From: Trichostrongylus colubriformis
Taxonomy: Eukaryota > Nematoda > Chromadorea > Rhabditida > Trichostrongylidae
Reading direction: 5' to 3'
Assembly: GCA_963978905.1 (NCBI GenBank)
Contig: OZ022260.1
Span: 41,290,259-41,354,258, forward strand
DNA length: 64,000 nucleotides
The notes under the pieces are model-generated. The model was not told the origin of the DNA and searched no databases. It saw nothing but the letters and a program-made list of their open reading frames with translations. The translations under genes were made by a program, and so were the position numbers. Positions 35,481-47,270 of this stretch are shown one piece after another. Each line of letters starts with the position of its first letter. Within the stretch, counting starts at the first letter, position 1.

Positions 35481-35874
35481 TGGGAGTAGCAGTAAACTAT
35501 TATATTATTAGTAGCGCCCTCTTGTCACTGCACATCCATCCCAACGATAAAATCATAGTATGTATCATTTATTGTGATACTTTATATTATCAAAACTCGA
35601 ATTTAGATCCCAAATGGCGATAGGATTCCTTTGAATTTTCAAGTTCAAGATTAAATGAAGTCAAAAATCTCCTGAGATTCGAAGTATCACATTGTTTGAC
35701 ACGGAATTCAATATGGAATTTGCAACCATAAATCATTGCAGAAACCTGGCAGAGCATTGAATAAAATGCAAGTCATTAACCAACATTTAGCAATAGCAAT
35801 AATCTCTTTCATATATAAAACGCTTCATCTGTCTGTACGTCCCTCCGTCCGTCTGTCACTCAGGTATTATACTA

Positions 35875-36728
35875 TTAGGTTGGACGGGAAGTTCTGGGAC
35901 ACTTTTTGTTTTTTCCTGTAGAAACCTGTAAAGCTTCGGGAGCATTTGGTAGTGGGGGGTATATGAAGCGTCTGAAAAGGGCTTCTGAATAGCACATTCA
36001 TATTCTCTACGGCTTCAACTAGCAGTGAATTTACGGCAATTTCGCGAAAGGTGCGAAATTCACGAACACCGCCTCGGTTCCTCAGCATGCGAGGCCACTA
36101 ACAAAATTAACCAGTCGATGGACCCAGGTACTGTCTCTCATATGGCGGCAGCCCGATGGCTCGATCGGCTCAAATTGGAACAGGAAAATATTCAAAAAAT
36201 TGCATTGAGAAAAAAACTTTTTTTTTTTGAAAATTTTCAAAAAAATAGGAAACTGTTACCATCCAACACGACAGCCACTGCCGATCTCTACTGCAGGCAA
36301 TTGGACACCGGAGCGCCAAAACTTACCGGAAAAATGGACCAAGACCTCTTCCTCCACGATAACGCTCACCCACATGTGGCAAAGTTGGCGTGTCAAAGGA
36401 TCCAGGACCTCGGCTGGACGACGCTTCCCCACCCACCATATTCCCCGGACATGTCCCCAACTGACTACCACCTATTCCGGTCGTTGAGCCACTTCCTTGA
36501 CGGGCGACAGTTCAAAGATGACGACGATCTCAAGAGCGGGCTCCAGAACTTCTTTGACCAGAAGTCTCCCGAATTCTACCGGAAGGGTATCTACGATCTT
36601 CCTGAGCGTTGGCAGTACATTGTAGATCACGATGGTGCATACTTTGGTGACTGAAGTTACATGTGAGTAAAATTAAAATAAATTGAATTTTTCTCACAAG
36701 GTGTCCCAGAACTTCCCGTCCAACCTAA
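35875..36728 (+). mobile_element. Mariner element, perfect ends, truncated transposase
   Basis: The 854-bp element has 28-bp perfect terminal repeats (TTAGGTTGGACGGGAAGTTC plus TGGGACAC) and TA on both sides, so it moved recently. A single open frame (36025-36654) encodes a shortened transposase. Part of the helix-turn-helix domain remains (GTVSHMAAARWLDRLK), followed by a junction of low complexity (KKLFFFENF). The rest includes LFLHDNAHPHVAKLA and LPHPPYSPDMSPTDYHLF. The two Asp residues are 34 residues apart, the mariner D34D signature. The first catalytic Asp (WWD) region is deleted, so it needs a helper. Confidence 0.9.
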
Positions 36729-36729
36729 T

Positions 36730-37945
36730 ATATATAAAAACGAACTGTAGAGATGAGGGCAAGTGTGGTATGGGCAGGGCATGGGACAGGAAGTAAAGAT
36801 CACACATGGACCAAGTCAAGCTCCGCCCATGGTGGACGGAGCGTGCAGAAATACTCTGCCCTCAAAAAAAAAAAGCAATTTCAGTCGACCTACTGACGCA
36901 CATGGGTTTCGCACTCAGTACTGTGCGCCAGCCAACTGGTAATAAATGATAAATAAATTGTCTGGATAAATGAAGAACATAGTTGATCAAGGTTCACTGG
37001 CTCTTTATTCTGTGAGAGCAGGATAATATGCTATTTTCTCGAATTTGATGCAACATGAGACTTGCTCGAGAAAGGGGTAGGGGCAGGTAACCAGGCTATG
37101 TTACTGACTGCGAAAGATGAGATCGCTGGTATGATAGTGGGATGAGCTTTCGGCACTGTTTTCCCGAAGCAACCATCCCATAAGCCTGATGATAAGGAAG
37201 AGCTACTTTCGGATAGCATCCCGATTTGACTAAAGCTCTGAAGAGCGAAATAGGGCGAATCTACGAATTCCTGGCACCACACCAAGCTTGACCCCCTCTT
37301 TTCAACGAATCCGATCCCCATCAAGAATTCCTCCACGAATAAGATCCATCTTTGAGCCACTCCCAGGCCATCCAATGCCCACCCTCACTTCTTCCTTCCA
37401 GCCATTTTTGAATCCTGACCTTGCTGAAATGTGTTCTTGAGAAATTGGCCTCAAATTAATGCATGATTCCTGGTTTCAAATGCATAATAGCCTGTGCGAG
37501 TAATGCAACTGGTACTCTTTTCAAACTTGTCTCATTTTGAAATCTTTCTGTCATTTGTCAGTCCGGAGCAGCAACACGTGGCCATTTTAACTTTTGAATT
37601 TAATTAGGTAAAACACCAGTTGATGGTATGAAAAACTGCTGAAAACTGGGAGATTGATGACTGTCACTGGCCGAGTTCCAGTTTCGCTCTATTCGCTTCC
37701 AAATTTCGACTAGAAGTGAGGGAACCTGGAATATTGAGGCATGCTGTTCCACACAGCACTTCAACAGCGATCGTCGATGACATCATCAAGCATTTTCTAT
37801 TTTGGGTCCTTTCCTTTCGTAAAAGGGCTTTCTCTCCATTCGAGGGCGACTAACCCGATTCTCAGCAACCCTCCAAATTAGATCATTTGATAACGGTAGG
37901 AAAATGACACTTGTAATTAAATCAACAGATTGATTAAAAAAGTTT
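36730..37945. other. No gene recognised
   Basis: The - strand frame 37031-37375 (114 codons) is the longest; it has Ser-rich composition and no splice or family support. Confidence 0.35.
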
Positions 37946-37948
37946 CAG

Positions 37949-38031
37949 AACTAATTTATGCAGCATTTGTGATCCTCGTGGGTGCACCATGCAACTTATT
38001 CTTGTCTGAAATCACAAAAGTGTTTGAGTAC
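37949..38031 (+). CDS. Possible exon with a receptor-type first membrane span
   Basis: The acceptor AAAAGTTTCAG precedes LIYAAFVILVGAPCNLFLSE, then ITKVFEY, up to a donor (GAGTAC|GTAATA). A hydrophobic helix with G-x-P-x-N is typical of TM1 in rhodopsin-like nematode receptors. It is not part of the receptor at 41569, which has its own TM1. It may be a decayed paralogue. Confidence 0.3.
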
Positions 38032-38034
38032 GTA

Positions 38035-38600
38035 ATATTTGTATGGCCCTGGCAAAAACCTTCTGCTTATCTTGGAACAGTTTCGGCTCTTGGAATATTT
38101 AAATTTGAATTCATTACATGTAAAAAAGTACATGCGGGAGAAACATTCTGTGAGGGCTCAAAAAAGAATAGGCACAATCAACATTGAAAATACGACAAAT
38201 AACCATGATTATCGTTGAATTCAATTGTCCTTTGTATTCGCTTTCAAGGACGCCTATTATAGAATAGCAATGAGCTATTCAGAATGCTCAGAAGCTTAAC
38301 GGAAATGAAGCGTTGCACTGTCGTTTCCTACACATCGGCCATTGATGAACTGAAAAGGCTAGTCATGCTGAGAAAATCACATTTTCTCGATAGTAATGGA
38401 TGAACCTCCCTCTCATACAACTAGCAGAAGGTCGCAACGAGCTGCTCTGTGCGGTAATTGTATCAATTTTGTCATATTGTAGAAAAGGATGAGGGCCTGC
38501 AATTGAGGAGTTTCTGGAGCAAGGGTCATGCATTTGATTTCCATCGCAATTTTTGAATTACTGGTTCCGTTCACATATATGAGTAGTTACATATATGAGT
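38035..38600. other. No gene recognised
   Basis: No supported feature. Confidence 0.35.
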
Positions 38601-38607
38601 ACTATAA

Positions 38608-38806
38608 GGGCGGAGGTGGTGTAGTTATAGGTGGCATACACTCCACTCTCATGGTGCGGGGATCAAATCCCACACGCTCAGGTTGACCAAGCCTTCCATC
38701 CCTCCGGGGTCGGCAAATTGGTACTCCGCTGGCCCCCGCAAGTATAGGCCACATCACATTCATCCCGCAGAAGAGATTGATTAACGCCAAAAACTTTATC
38801 CTTTAA
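38608..38806 (+). mobile_element. tRNA-derived SINE, copy 5 (internally deleted, + orientation)
   Basis: Head GGCGGAGGTGGTGTAGTTAT and B-box-like GGGATCAAATCCC at the left, tail AACTTTATCCTTTAACTT at the right. About 90 bp of the body are missing relative to copy 3. Possible flanking duplication is imperfect (CTATAAG / CTTTAAG). Confidence 0.8.
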
Positions 38807-38809
38807 CTT

Positions 38810-39905
38810 TAAGAACAATAAATATAGAGTGATCCCGGTCTTCACTGTGCAATTTTCTTTAAGCAAACGCAACTTCAAGCGATTTCTTGCAAATTATACT
38901 TAAGCTTAAGTGCGACAGAATCAGCGGCACATACTTGATTTGCATTCGCCCCGCGCATTTCTAGCACGTGTCTGCTGTGGGCCGCTTAAAACCTCGCGGT
39001 ATATTTTTTCACATTGTGGTGCCAGGCTCCTGATCTTTCATTATTTCCCACTACAGGGCAAAGTAAATAAGTAGCTGCTCAACCTCTGCAGATGAGCGAT
39101 AATTTTTGAGAGACTCACGGCTCTCTTCAGAAATAAAATGGAACCTTGCTGTTGGTTCCGAACTGCAAGGCGAAGAATGAGCCATAAAACTGGTGCAAAT
39201 CAGAGATCGCCCTGTAGATAACAAGGGCCTGGTCTTTCTCGGTCTCTTACGAAAACATCCTGACTCTCGTAGCTGTCGTGAGAAAGCACAGTCGCACGAT
39301 TTTGCTGCAAGAAAGATAAGTTTAATCACAGCGATTGGGAATCGCCGTGAATCTGACTCGAGATTAGAGCTATACATCAACAACTTACGAACTCGCATAG
39401 CCATTCAATCAGTTTCATTCATCCACTCAGAGATATGGAAACATGGGACCAATTAAGTAAGAATAGAACACTATACAGGGTTGGATCGAAGAACGCATGC
39501 GCTAACCCCTCCTACTTAACTATCCCATCACAACCTACCCTATTTTTACATATTGAATAAGGTCTTGCAAAATTTCGGTTTAAAAAAAAACGCGGCTGAA
39601 TATCTACTTCTGCAATGCGCCATGTATATGACATACAGTGAACATTGTATACATCAATTCATGAATAACGTACACAAAGACTAGTAAAAGAATTTGCCAT
39701 CAGTCTATTTTGCTGGATTGAAGTGGAGGGATGATCGGCCTGGGTTCCATAATATTATATTTAGGATTTGATTGACCCAGATCACGCTCTCGGTACCCAC
39801 TAGGCCCCATTCCCACTCAAGTGGATGAAATCTGAATTGGTTTGAAGTTAAACAGCGTTTATCAGTCAACATTTGACTAACATAATTCAATAACAAAATG
39901 AGGTA
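38810..39905. other. No gene recognised
   Basis: Overlapping open frames on opposite strands at 39051-39404 (-) and 39193-39456 (+). Both look protein-like, neither has a family match, and at most one can be coding. Confidence 0.3.
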
Positions 39906-39913
39906 GGTAAAAG

Positions 39914-40171
39914 GGTGGGGTCCACTTGTCGAATTTTCGCTTCGCGGTGTCGCAGTCGCGGCGCCGTCAGTACGAGTCGTTCGGAATTCCGCTCAAGACG
40001 CAGTGGGCTGGTACCGTGAAGAATTTTCAAAGGCTGCAGTTTGGACGCTTCGGAAGTTAGCCCATGTTGTTGTTGTTGCTGTTTTAACAGATGAAGCCGC
40101 AAGCACTGGCACTTGCCGCGCCGCTCGCCGCAGGCGACCGCGCGAAAATTCGACCAATCGACCCCCACCTG
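39914..40171. mobile_element. hAT-like MITE, copy b, with 8-bp target duplication
   Basis: Ends GGTGGGGTCC...GTCGAATTTTCGC and GCGAAAATTCGACC...GACCCCCACCTG are inverted repeats, and GGTAAAAG occurs on both sides (39906-39913 and 40172-40179). An 8-bp duplication with CAGGTGGGG-type termini fits the hAT superfamily. It carries no coding sequence. It belongs with 2938-3195, 46384-46525 and pieces at 19180 and 33226. Confidence 0.75.
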
Positions 40172-40204
40172 GGTAAAAGAGATGGAAGTGATCTCATCTG
40201 ACAC

Positions 40205-41538
40205 GGAAGGCCCATCAGGTCATGGTGAGCTTTCTTAAAACGGTTTTTTGCATTTTAGAGGGTCACATACATGAAGCAAAAAACCGGTCTCAAATTTGGC
40301 TAAATGGTTTTGGGGGGCCCAGAAAATAGTTGATGGTTCGGTCCCCACTGAGGACAAATTTTTGCATTTTTCTAGTTTTCATCCATTCGTGCTCATGTGA
40401 GACCATACGTGCAAAATATGTGCAAAATCAGTTTTTATTCTACCAGGGAACCGTTATCTCCAGTATTTTTGCGTACTAAGCGAATGATTGGTTTGGACCT
40501 GCTAGCGCTCATAACAGGGGAGCTAGGCGTTTTCCCGCAAAGTACGAGTGATATTCATGCTCAGGAGGTCGAACTACCCTAGATGACGAGTTTTCAGCCT
40601 AATCGTGATTTGGACCCAAACTCGGAAAATTGGGCCACCAATAGTACTACACCTGCCATAGTAAAGAGCACTCAACGAAAGGAGCTCGCCCGATATAAGG
40701 AAATATTTGCTATTTTCGCCTTCGTATGGTGTTGCTAGGTGCAGTTCACTTGGAATGCGTTGTTTCTGCACATGCTCGATTGCATTTAATCGAGGCTGTA
40801 AGTTGTTCGTCTGTACAAGTAGAGCAGTGACTATGTGCCCATATCCACCCCACTGTCTCGAGTTTGGGTCAAAATCTCAATTTGGATAGTATTTTGCATC
40901 TAGAGCTAGTCGAGTCTCCTGAGCACGAATATCACACTAGTTTCGCAGGAAAACGCTTGGCACGCGTGCTAGGGGCGCCGAAGGGTCCAAACACTTTAAC
41001 CACTGAAAGCTTGCAAATGAGGTCACTTTCGTGCACCAGCGACGAAAACTGCAGTCATTTTGCACGTGCGCAAAGAGTATAGCGCTGGACAAAGAAAATT
41101 AAGAAAATGCAAAAGCGAAAACGTCGAGAGGACTTGAACCACAGACACCCCCACCACCGTGCCAATGCCAACCCATCCCGCTATCCATTCGGCCAACCAA
41201 CCACTGCAAACACGTTAACCTGTGCATCCCCTATCAGCTTTCTTTGCTTCGTTTGGCAGTTACCATAAGTGATTCTACATTTTTGAACGAGATCGCAGTG
41301 GTTTCGGCGTAGATTCGAAGACAGTCTTCTGATATGCATACACTGAGCGCCGCAGCTGGAAAGCATTGCACCAAACTGGTCAGAATTGTTTCTCTCTGAG
41401 CAACTTTTGTCACTCATTTTCTGAGCCCCCCAAAACCATTTAGCCGAATTTGAGACCGGTTTTTCGCTTCATGTATGTGACTCTATAAAATGCAAAAAAC
41501 CGTTTTGAAAAAGCTCACCATGACCTGATGGGCCTTCC
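40205..41538. mobile_element. 1.33-kb fold-back element upstream of the receptor gene
   Basis: The outer arms, about 130 bp each, are nearly identical in inverted order (GGAAGGCCCATCAGGTCATG at the left, CATGACCTGATGGGCCTTCC at the right). Inner segments also match in inverse (GTTTGGACC... and GATATTC(A/G)TGCTCAGGAG), so the entire unit is a long diverged palindrome. No clear target duplication or transposase is visible. It contains a tRNA-like segment at 41122-41200. It ends 31 bp before the receptor start codon. Confidence 0.8.
41122..41200 (-). tRNA. tRNA-like segment inside the fold-back element (pseudogene)
   Basis: On the - strand there is an A-box-like TGGCCGAATGGATAGCGG (41178-41195) and a perfect B-box GGTTCAAGTCC (41130-41140). 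The part between them is too long and unpaired for a normal cloverleaf. It may supply a polymerase III promoter. Confidence 0.4.
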
Positions 41539-41568
41539 TTGTGAGTGACATCCGGTCAATTCGATTCG

Positions 41569-44500
41569 ATGATTTCAGCATGGGATTGGGAAGGTACGGC
41601 ACGCGGCTTTGGCATCTCCTATGTGACGTTGGGAACACTGGCGATTCTGCTAAATTCCACGTTTATATATTCTCTGCTGGCAAGACGAAGAAAAGCTTTT
41701 GCACATGCATTCTACATAATGATACTCGATTTCACCATTATCGACACCATCAAAGGTAATCAATAAGTTTAGTGATTTTTATCCCTAAAACTCCCCATAC
41801 CCATCTACTTTCCCATAGGTGTGTCGTCAATATTGTTTGCTATAAAACTATTGAAAACGGATCTAAACTCGGATCAATCTTTATTATCGATTCGTATCGA
41901 TCAGTACAGTGGAGTGTTGTTACGGTAGGTGTTTTTCTATTGATTATCGCTCATCATTCCATTGCGTTCTCTTTCAGATTCGCAAATTTGGCTACGATTT
42001 TGAATTTATTGAGTATCACTTTGAATGAATACGTGTTTGTCTGTTATCCCTTACGTTATTCCATGCTAGTCACAAGGTGAACTCACTTATCGATTCGATT
42101 GATTTATTCATTTGTTCCTTCTTACCGCAAAAATTCGATGGCTCTGAGAGGTTTCGACCGGCTTGATCCTCCATAGTAATGTGTATGACTACGACTGCTG
42201 GCTCCCTTGCAATGCGCCACGCACTTCACTGCCACTCAAAGTCGCAGGTGTATTTGAATCCATGCGATATTATGCAGTGGCCTAAAAAGACTACGCTGGA
42301 CTCACCTTCTCCTCACTCTTAGGAGAGGGGGGGGAGGGGGTGTGTCTGTTACTGCTATTTGACCTTAGAAGAATTTGAGCTTGACCGTTGTCTTGTCCCG
42401 AATCCTCATGTTGATCTTAATATGTATTGAACAATATGAGACTTGCAAAATTCATGCCAAAAGGCTCAAAAAACTTTCACAAAATCGGTTGCAAAAAAAA
42501 AACGTTGCAGAAGAATTTTCTAGGCGCCGAAAACTTGCTCATGAAGCCCAAAATTCTTTTGCAACGATTTTTTGCAACCGATTTTGTAAAAGTCTTTTCA
42601 AGTCTTTTGGATTAAATTTGGCAAGTCTCACATTTTTCGGGGATTTGACTGTTGATTGTACTGGGTGGGATCCGATCACACTCTTAGTTGCAGGCTAAGA
42701 AATCCTTCAGCCTTTGCACTCATTCTCTATTTTCAGAAAACGGGTAGTCCTGGTTACGGTGTGTATTTGGATTGTTTCTTCATTGATGACGTTCGCCAAT
42801 ATGGTAGCTGGTATCCAAAATCGCAGTCTGTGGATCGACGATGAATGCACTCAGGACGGTGAGAATTTGAAAGGTTTCCTTACCCTCCTTTCCCAGTTGC
42901 ATACAGCCCTTGCCTCCAGCTATTTTCTTGCACACTTAGCAGCTTACTAGAGATGCCATGTATGTCATCCAGTGTCACTGTTGACGATTTTTCGGGGAAT
43001 TTTTCTGATGAGAGGTCTTGGGGCTGTTTCTAATATGGAACATACTGTGGGGTCTGAGTAGAGGGGATTCGGAAAGCGTGAAGATTCAGGATTTCCATTC
43101 AGAGCCCGGTTGGGCTGTGTAATTGTGTAACGATCTACGAGGGCTGGGAAGTCAGTACGGGCAAAAGGTGTGAATTTTTTCGATGAGAGGTCTTAGGGCT
43201 ATTTCTAATATGGAACATACTGTGGGGGCTGAGTAGAGGGGATTCGGAAAGCGTGAAGATTCAGGATTTCCATTCAGAGCCCGGTTGGGCTGTGTAATTG
43301 TGTAACGATCTACGAGGGCTGGGAAGTCAGTACGGGCAAAAGGTGTGAATTTTTTCGATGAGAGGTCTTAGGGCTATTTCTAATATGGAACATACTGTGG
43401 GGGCTGAGTAGAGGGGATTCGGAAAGCGTGAAGATTCAGGATTTCCATTCAGAGCGCGGTTGGGCTGTGTAATTGTGTAACGATCTACGAGGGCTGGGAA
43501 GTCAGTACGGGCAAAAGGTGTGAATTTTTTCGATGAGAGGTCTTAGGGCTATTTCTAATATGGAACATACTGTGGGGGCTGAGTAGAGGGGATTCGGAAA
43601 GCGTGAAGATTCAGGATTTCCATTCAGAGCGCGGTTGGGCTGTGTAATTGTGTAACGATCTACGAGGGCTGGGAAGTCAGTACGGGCAAAAGGTGTGAAT
43701 TTTTTCGATGAGAGGTCTTAGGGCTATTTCTAATATGGAACATACTGTGGGGGCTGAGTAGAGGGGATTCGGAAAGCGTGAAGATTCAGGATTTCCATTC
43801 AGAGCCCGGTTGGGCTGTGTAATTGTGTAACGATCTACGAGGGCTGGGAAGTCAGTACGGGCAAAAGGTGTGAATTTTTTCGATGAGAGGTCTTAGGGCT
43901 ATTTCTAATATGGAACATACTGTGGGGGCTGAGTAGAGGGGATTCGGAAAGCGTGAAGATTCAGGATTTCCATTCAGAGCGCGGTTGGGCTGTGTAATTA
44001 TGTAACGATCTACGAGGGCTGAAAAGTAAGTACGGGTAAAAAGTGTCATTGGATCCACCCTTCCCATAGACTGTATCATCAGTTTCACCAGTCTGAAGAA
44101 ATGTAAGGGCCCGTCGGTCTGAGCAAGGTTTATGCACCCACCACTCTATGCTCTTGGCGCGATCGTACTTTCACAGATTCTGGCTCAGTACTGAGTCGCT
44201 GAGAGTGTATTCCGTTTTGAGCGCTCATTTTCAAAATCTCATTAGTCCGATACAATTCAGTCATTAAATTTGAAATAAAGGCAATCGGTATGACCCTCCT
44301 CTGTTGGTCACCTTTTCAAAGGTCTCAGTTGAGAATGCGTGGAAGTGTAACTTTCTGAGCTGGTTTGTGCTCCTCTTTCTCGGTCTCTGCACAAGCACCT
44401 TTCCTAGAATCTATTTTTTAAGCTTTTCCTTCTGAAAAAAGTCAATAACCCATTCTCAGCGAACTCGACCGCATCGTGTATACATCGTCTGCAGTCGTCG

Positions 44501-47218
44501 AGCTCAGCACATTTCATCTATCATTTGGGATTAGTCGTATTTTGTGTGCTTTGCCTTGCCGTGACTGCATTTTCCTACAGTATTCTTCTCAGGTGACAGA
44601 TTTTTAGATCTAATTTCTGTAGTTTTGCTAGCCTGTTTTGAAGTTGTAACCTTTTTAGAGTTGTTTCTGGTGTTGTGAAAGCTGAGATGAAACAGACGGC
44701 TGAATTGGAAACTCTTAAAAAACTCGACGACGGTAAGTTAGCACGAAGTTTTTTGAAACTGATCGATAAAGGAAGAGGAGGCGGAACTATTTCTCGAAAA
44801 TTGGTCGACAAAGCACTTCATAGAGCTGCCTCATCAACTACAGTTTTTTTGCTATCTCAAGCATCACTTGCGAATGCGCAGAAATTGCTTTCTCGTCTTA
44901 ACTTTCCCAGCTCTATTTGCATTTAGGACACAACGCTCCCATCCCCATTCCTGGAAAAATGTTGAAAAGCTGCTAAAGGGGAAGTTTGTTATTAAACTAC
45001 TAGTAGGATGGCTAGGATGCATGAGAAGAAGAGACTAAAGGAATAGTTTCAGTATTAAATTAATAAGTCATACCAAAATCGAAAAACAAATCGATTTTCC
45101 TGATAATTTTGAAGACGGTACTCCATTGGATGAGGCGCGTAGATGAGAAACGAGAGGTGATCAGTGGAGAAGGGAATCACCTGAAGGAACCGGAACGGGT
45201 CCGAAGAAAGAGGAAGATGCAGAGAAATGATCATTTTGTCACGAACATTCAAAGTTAGAAGCGATAATCGGTGGAGAAACCCGGATCGAAAAGCGCGGCG
45301 CTGCGGTGTGTATTCGCATAACATTCGCATCAGCGCACTGACTTTCCGAGTTGTCCGCTGTAAAGATGTCCTTTGTTGTCTCGTAGAATGTAATTCAATC
45401 ATTGGTGATGATGTGAAATAAGTGAAACAACACACAGAAACAAACATGTAAAACAATCAAGTGAAGAATAAGCGAAAGCATAAGCAAAAAGTGTGATTAT
45501 TATTAAATCCTGACGAATTCACTTTCGACGGCTTGGTAAAATATCGTGTGTGCATTGCGGCAACTGCAAGTCACCGTGATCCCATACCGTAAACCAATTT
45601 TGCTGAACTCGATCGTATATTGACTGAACTGTGCCCCATCGTTCGACTGGAATGGACGTATAATCCATCTGCTTCTCCCGTTCGAGATTTTGCTTTTGTG
45701 CACGCTAGTCTGTCTGATGATGAGTTCATTTGAATCGTCGCAACCATGTCAGTTATCATATTATACCTACGTGTTTATGGGAAGTTATAGCCATTTATTA
45801 GGATCGGTGGATGCTTAGCGCGGGCACGGGGTCGGCCTGGAGCATCCGTGGGATTCAGTATGTATTATGGGTGGTAAACAACGATGTACAATCCACATAA
45901 ATCGCGGTGTTCAGGTGGACGACGACTCGACGATAAGCATGTGCTCAGACGGCATAAATACGTGGTCGTCATTGGTACCGTAATCGGTGTTTATTCGGCT
46001 TATCTGACTGCATACGCCACGATACAAGTGTTACAGCTTGTCAATATTAGCGAGTAAGTCCAGCCTTCCTTCCTATAAAAACACGAGTTGATAGTAAACC
46101 GTGTAGATATTCTCGAAAAGATTTCTGTCGTCTCAAGTCCCAAAAATCAGGGGATGGATACGTGAGACCCAGATTTAGAGTTTCTGACTAGCAGCTAAAA
46201 CCTGCATTAAAATCGAATTATGGATTATTGGCCACTTTAAATCTCCGTTAATCTTCATGAACTCCTCCCAACCAGTATTTTGCCCGGAGCAATCTCGTAC
46301 ATTTCACCTGAACCTTACTTTTTATGTTTTAGGACTTTTCTCCTCACGAGAAACACGGCGCTAAAAGGGGTAATTGAGAAAGTCAGGCGTGGTGCAGTCG
46401 ATTAAGCAGAACTTCCGAAGGCTATAACCTGAATCTTTGAAGGACTCTGTGCTGACGCCGCCGCGAGTGCGACGACGCGAAGCGAAAATTCGACCAAACG
46501 CTCCCCACCTCGCCCTGCCACCAGTGGTGCAAAGGGCGCGAACACACGTTCACATTGAATTCGGTTCTCTGCGGTCTACTGCATTATTTTCGTACTGCGG
46601 CATTACCTACGTAGAACGTCTCCTTTCCCAGATTAGTCCTTCTGGCGCCTTTAACTACTCCTATAATCAAGGATGGGAAATAAAGCTTATAATCGAACAT
46701 TTGTCATGAATTTTATTGGAAATAAGGTGTTGTTGTAAGTACTTTTGCTATTGGTTGCTCCCGCTCACTCATCCAATCATCCAGCCACAGAGCAGGGCTC
46801 AAAATTTTGATGTCTTCAGGAATTCAAATCGATTCCGTCGACGAGAAACGGTATATTTGAAGTATATCTGCTATTTGTGCATATCACTTCACTCACTTCT
46901 TCAACCTCTTTGTTATCTTCGTATGAGAGAATTCAGGCAATTAATAAGAAGGTAAAGTTTACACATTTTCAAGTGGTTTATTTAATATTTACATTTATTA
47001 GAACTAATCGTGTAACTATCACTGCACATGTCATAGTCAACAATTTAAATAGAAATTCACGTGTTGAAGAGATTACTGTAGCACTTACAGTATACTTGTT
47101 ACATTGAAGGGCGCTATGTGGTCGGTCAAATCACGAGCAACTCACCAACGATCACTACTACACGACGAACACCACAAAAGAGATTCGTACATCACTCATT
47201 GGAAAGCAATTCGTCTGA
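41569..47218 (+). CDS. Rhodopsin-like seven-transmembrane receptor (nematode type), 9 exons
   Basis: The model has exons 41569-41755, 41819-41924, 41978-42076, 42737-42858, 44460-44592, 44659-44732, 45915-46053, 46820-46951 and 47110-47218, with all phases compatible, giving 366 residues. Seven hydrophobic spans are visible: TM1 GISYVTLGTLAILLNSTFIY, TM2 FYIMILDFTIIDTI, TM3 FANLATILNLLSITL, TM4 RVVLVTVCIWIVSSLMTF, TM5 IYHLGLVVFCVLCLAVTAF, TM6 YVVVIGTVIGVYSAYLT and TM7 YLKYICYLCISLHSLLQPL. The usual DRY after TM3 is NEY followed by VFVCYPLRY, and the TM7 NPxxY is QPLCY. The third loop is short and charged; the tail ends KQFV. It is expected to be a plasma-membrane chemo- or neuropeptide-type receptor, ligand unknown. 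AATAAA lies at 47271. The last acceptor (TTGAAG) is weak; introns hold repeats. Confidence 0.85.
42437..42630. mobile_element. Fold-back MITE in receptor intron 3
   Basis: Ends TGAGACTTGCAAAATT and AATTTGGCAAGTCTCA are inverted, and the arms (CACAAAATCGGTTGCAAAAA / TTTTTTGCAACCGATTTTGT) pair over about 90 bp. It is non-coding and lies in intron 3 (42077-42736). Confidence 0.75.
43007..44050. repeat. 175-bp tandem array, six copies, in receptor intron 4
   Basis: Units start at 43007, 43182, 43357, 43532, 43707 and 43882, a period of exactly 175 bp, each beginning GATGAGAGGTCTTAGGGCT. The copies are almost identical; one site alternates GAGCCCGG (copies 1, 2, 5) with GAGCGCGG (copies 3, 4, 6), and the first and last copies are the most diverged. 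There are no spacers or unique inserts, so this is a minisatellite, not a CRISPR. Confidence 0.95.
46384..46525. mobile_element. hAT-like MITE fragment in receptor intron 7
   Basis: The right-end sequence CGAAAATTCGACCAAACGCT plus CCCCACCT matches the family at 39914. The left part is truncated. Confidence 0.6.
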
Positions 47219-47270
47219 TCTCTAACGGGAATGGAAAAAAGAAGGAAAAATCCATTTCTATCAAATACAC

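Noticed and set aside
43007..44050. Possible CRISPR-like repeat array
   Set aside because: Units are 175 bp and contiguous with no variable spacers; the setting is a eukaryotic intron, so it is a minisatellite.
44675..44926. Open frame inside the receptor gene
   Set aside because: It starts in real exon 6 (44659-44732) and then reads through the GTAAGT donor into the intron; only the first part is coding.
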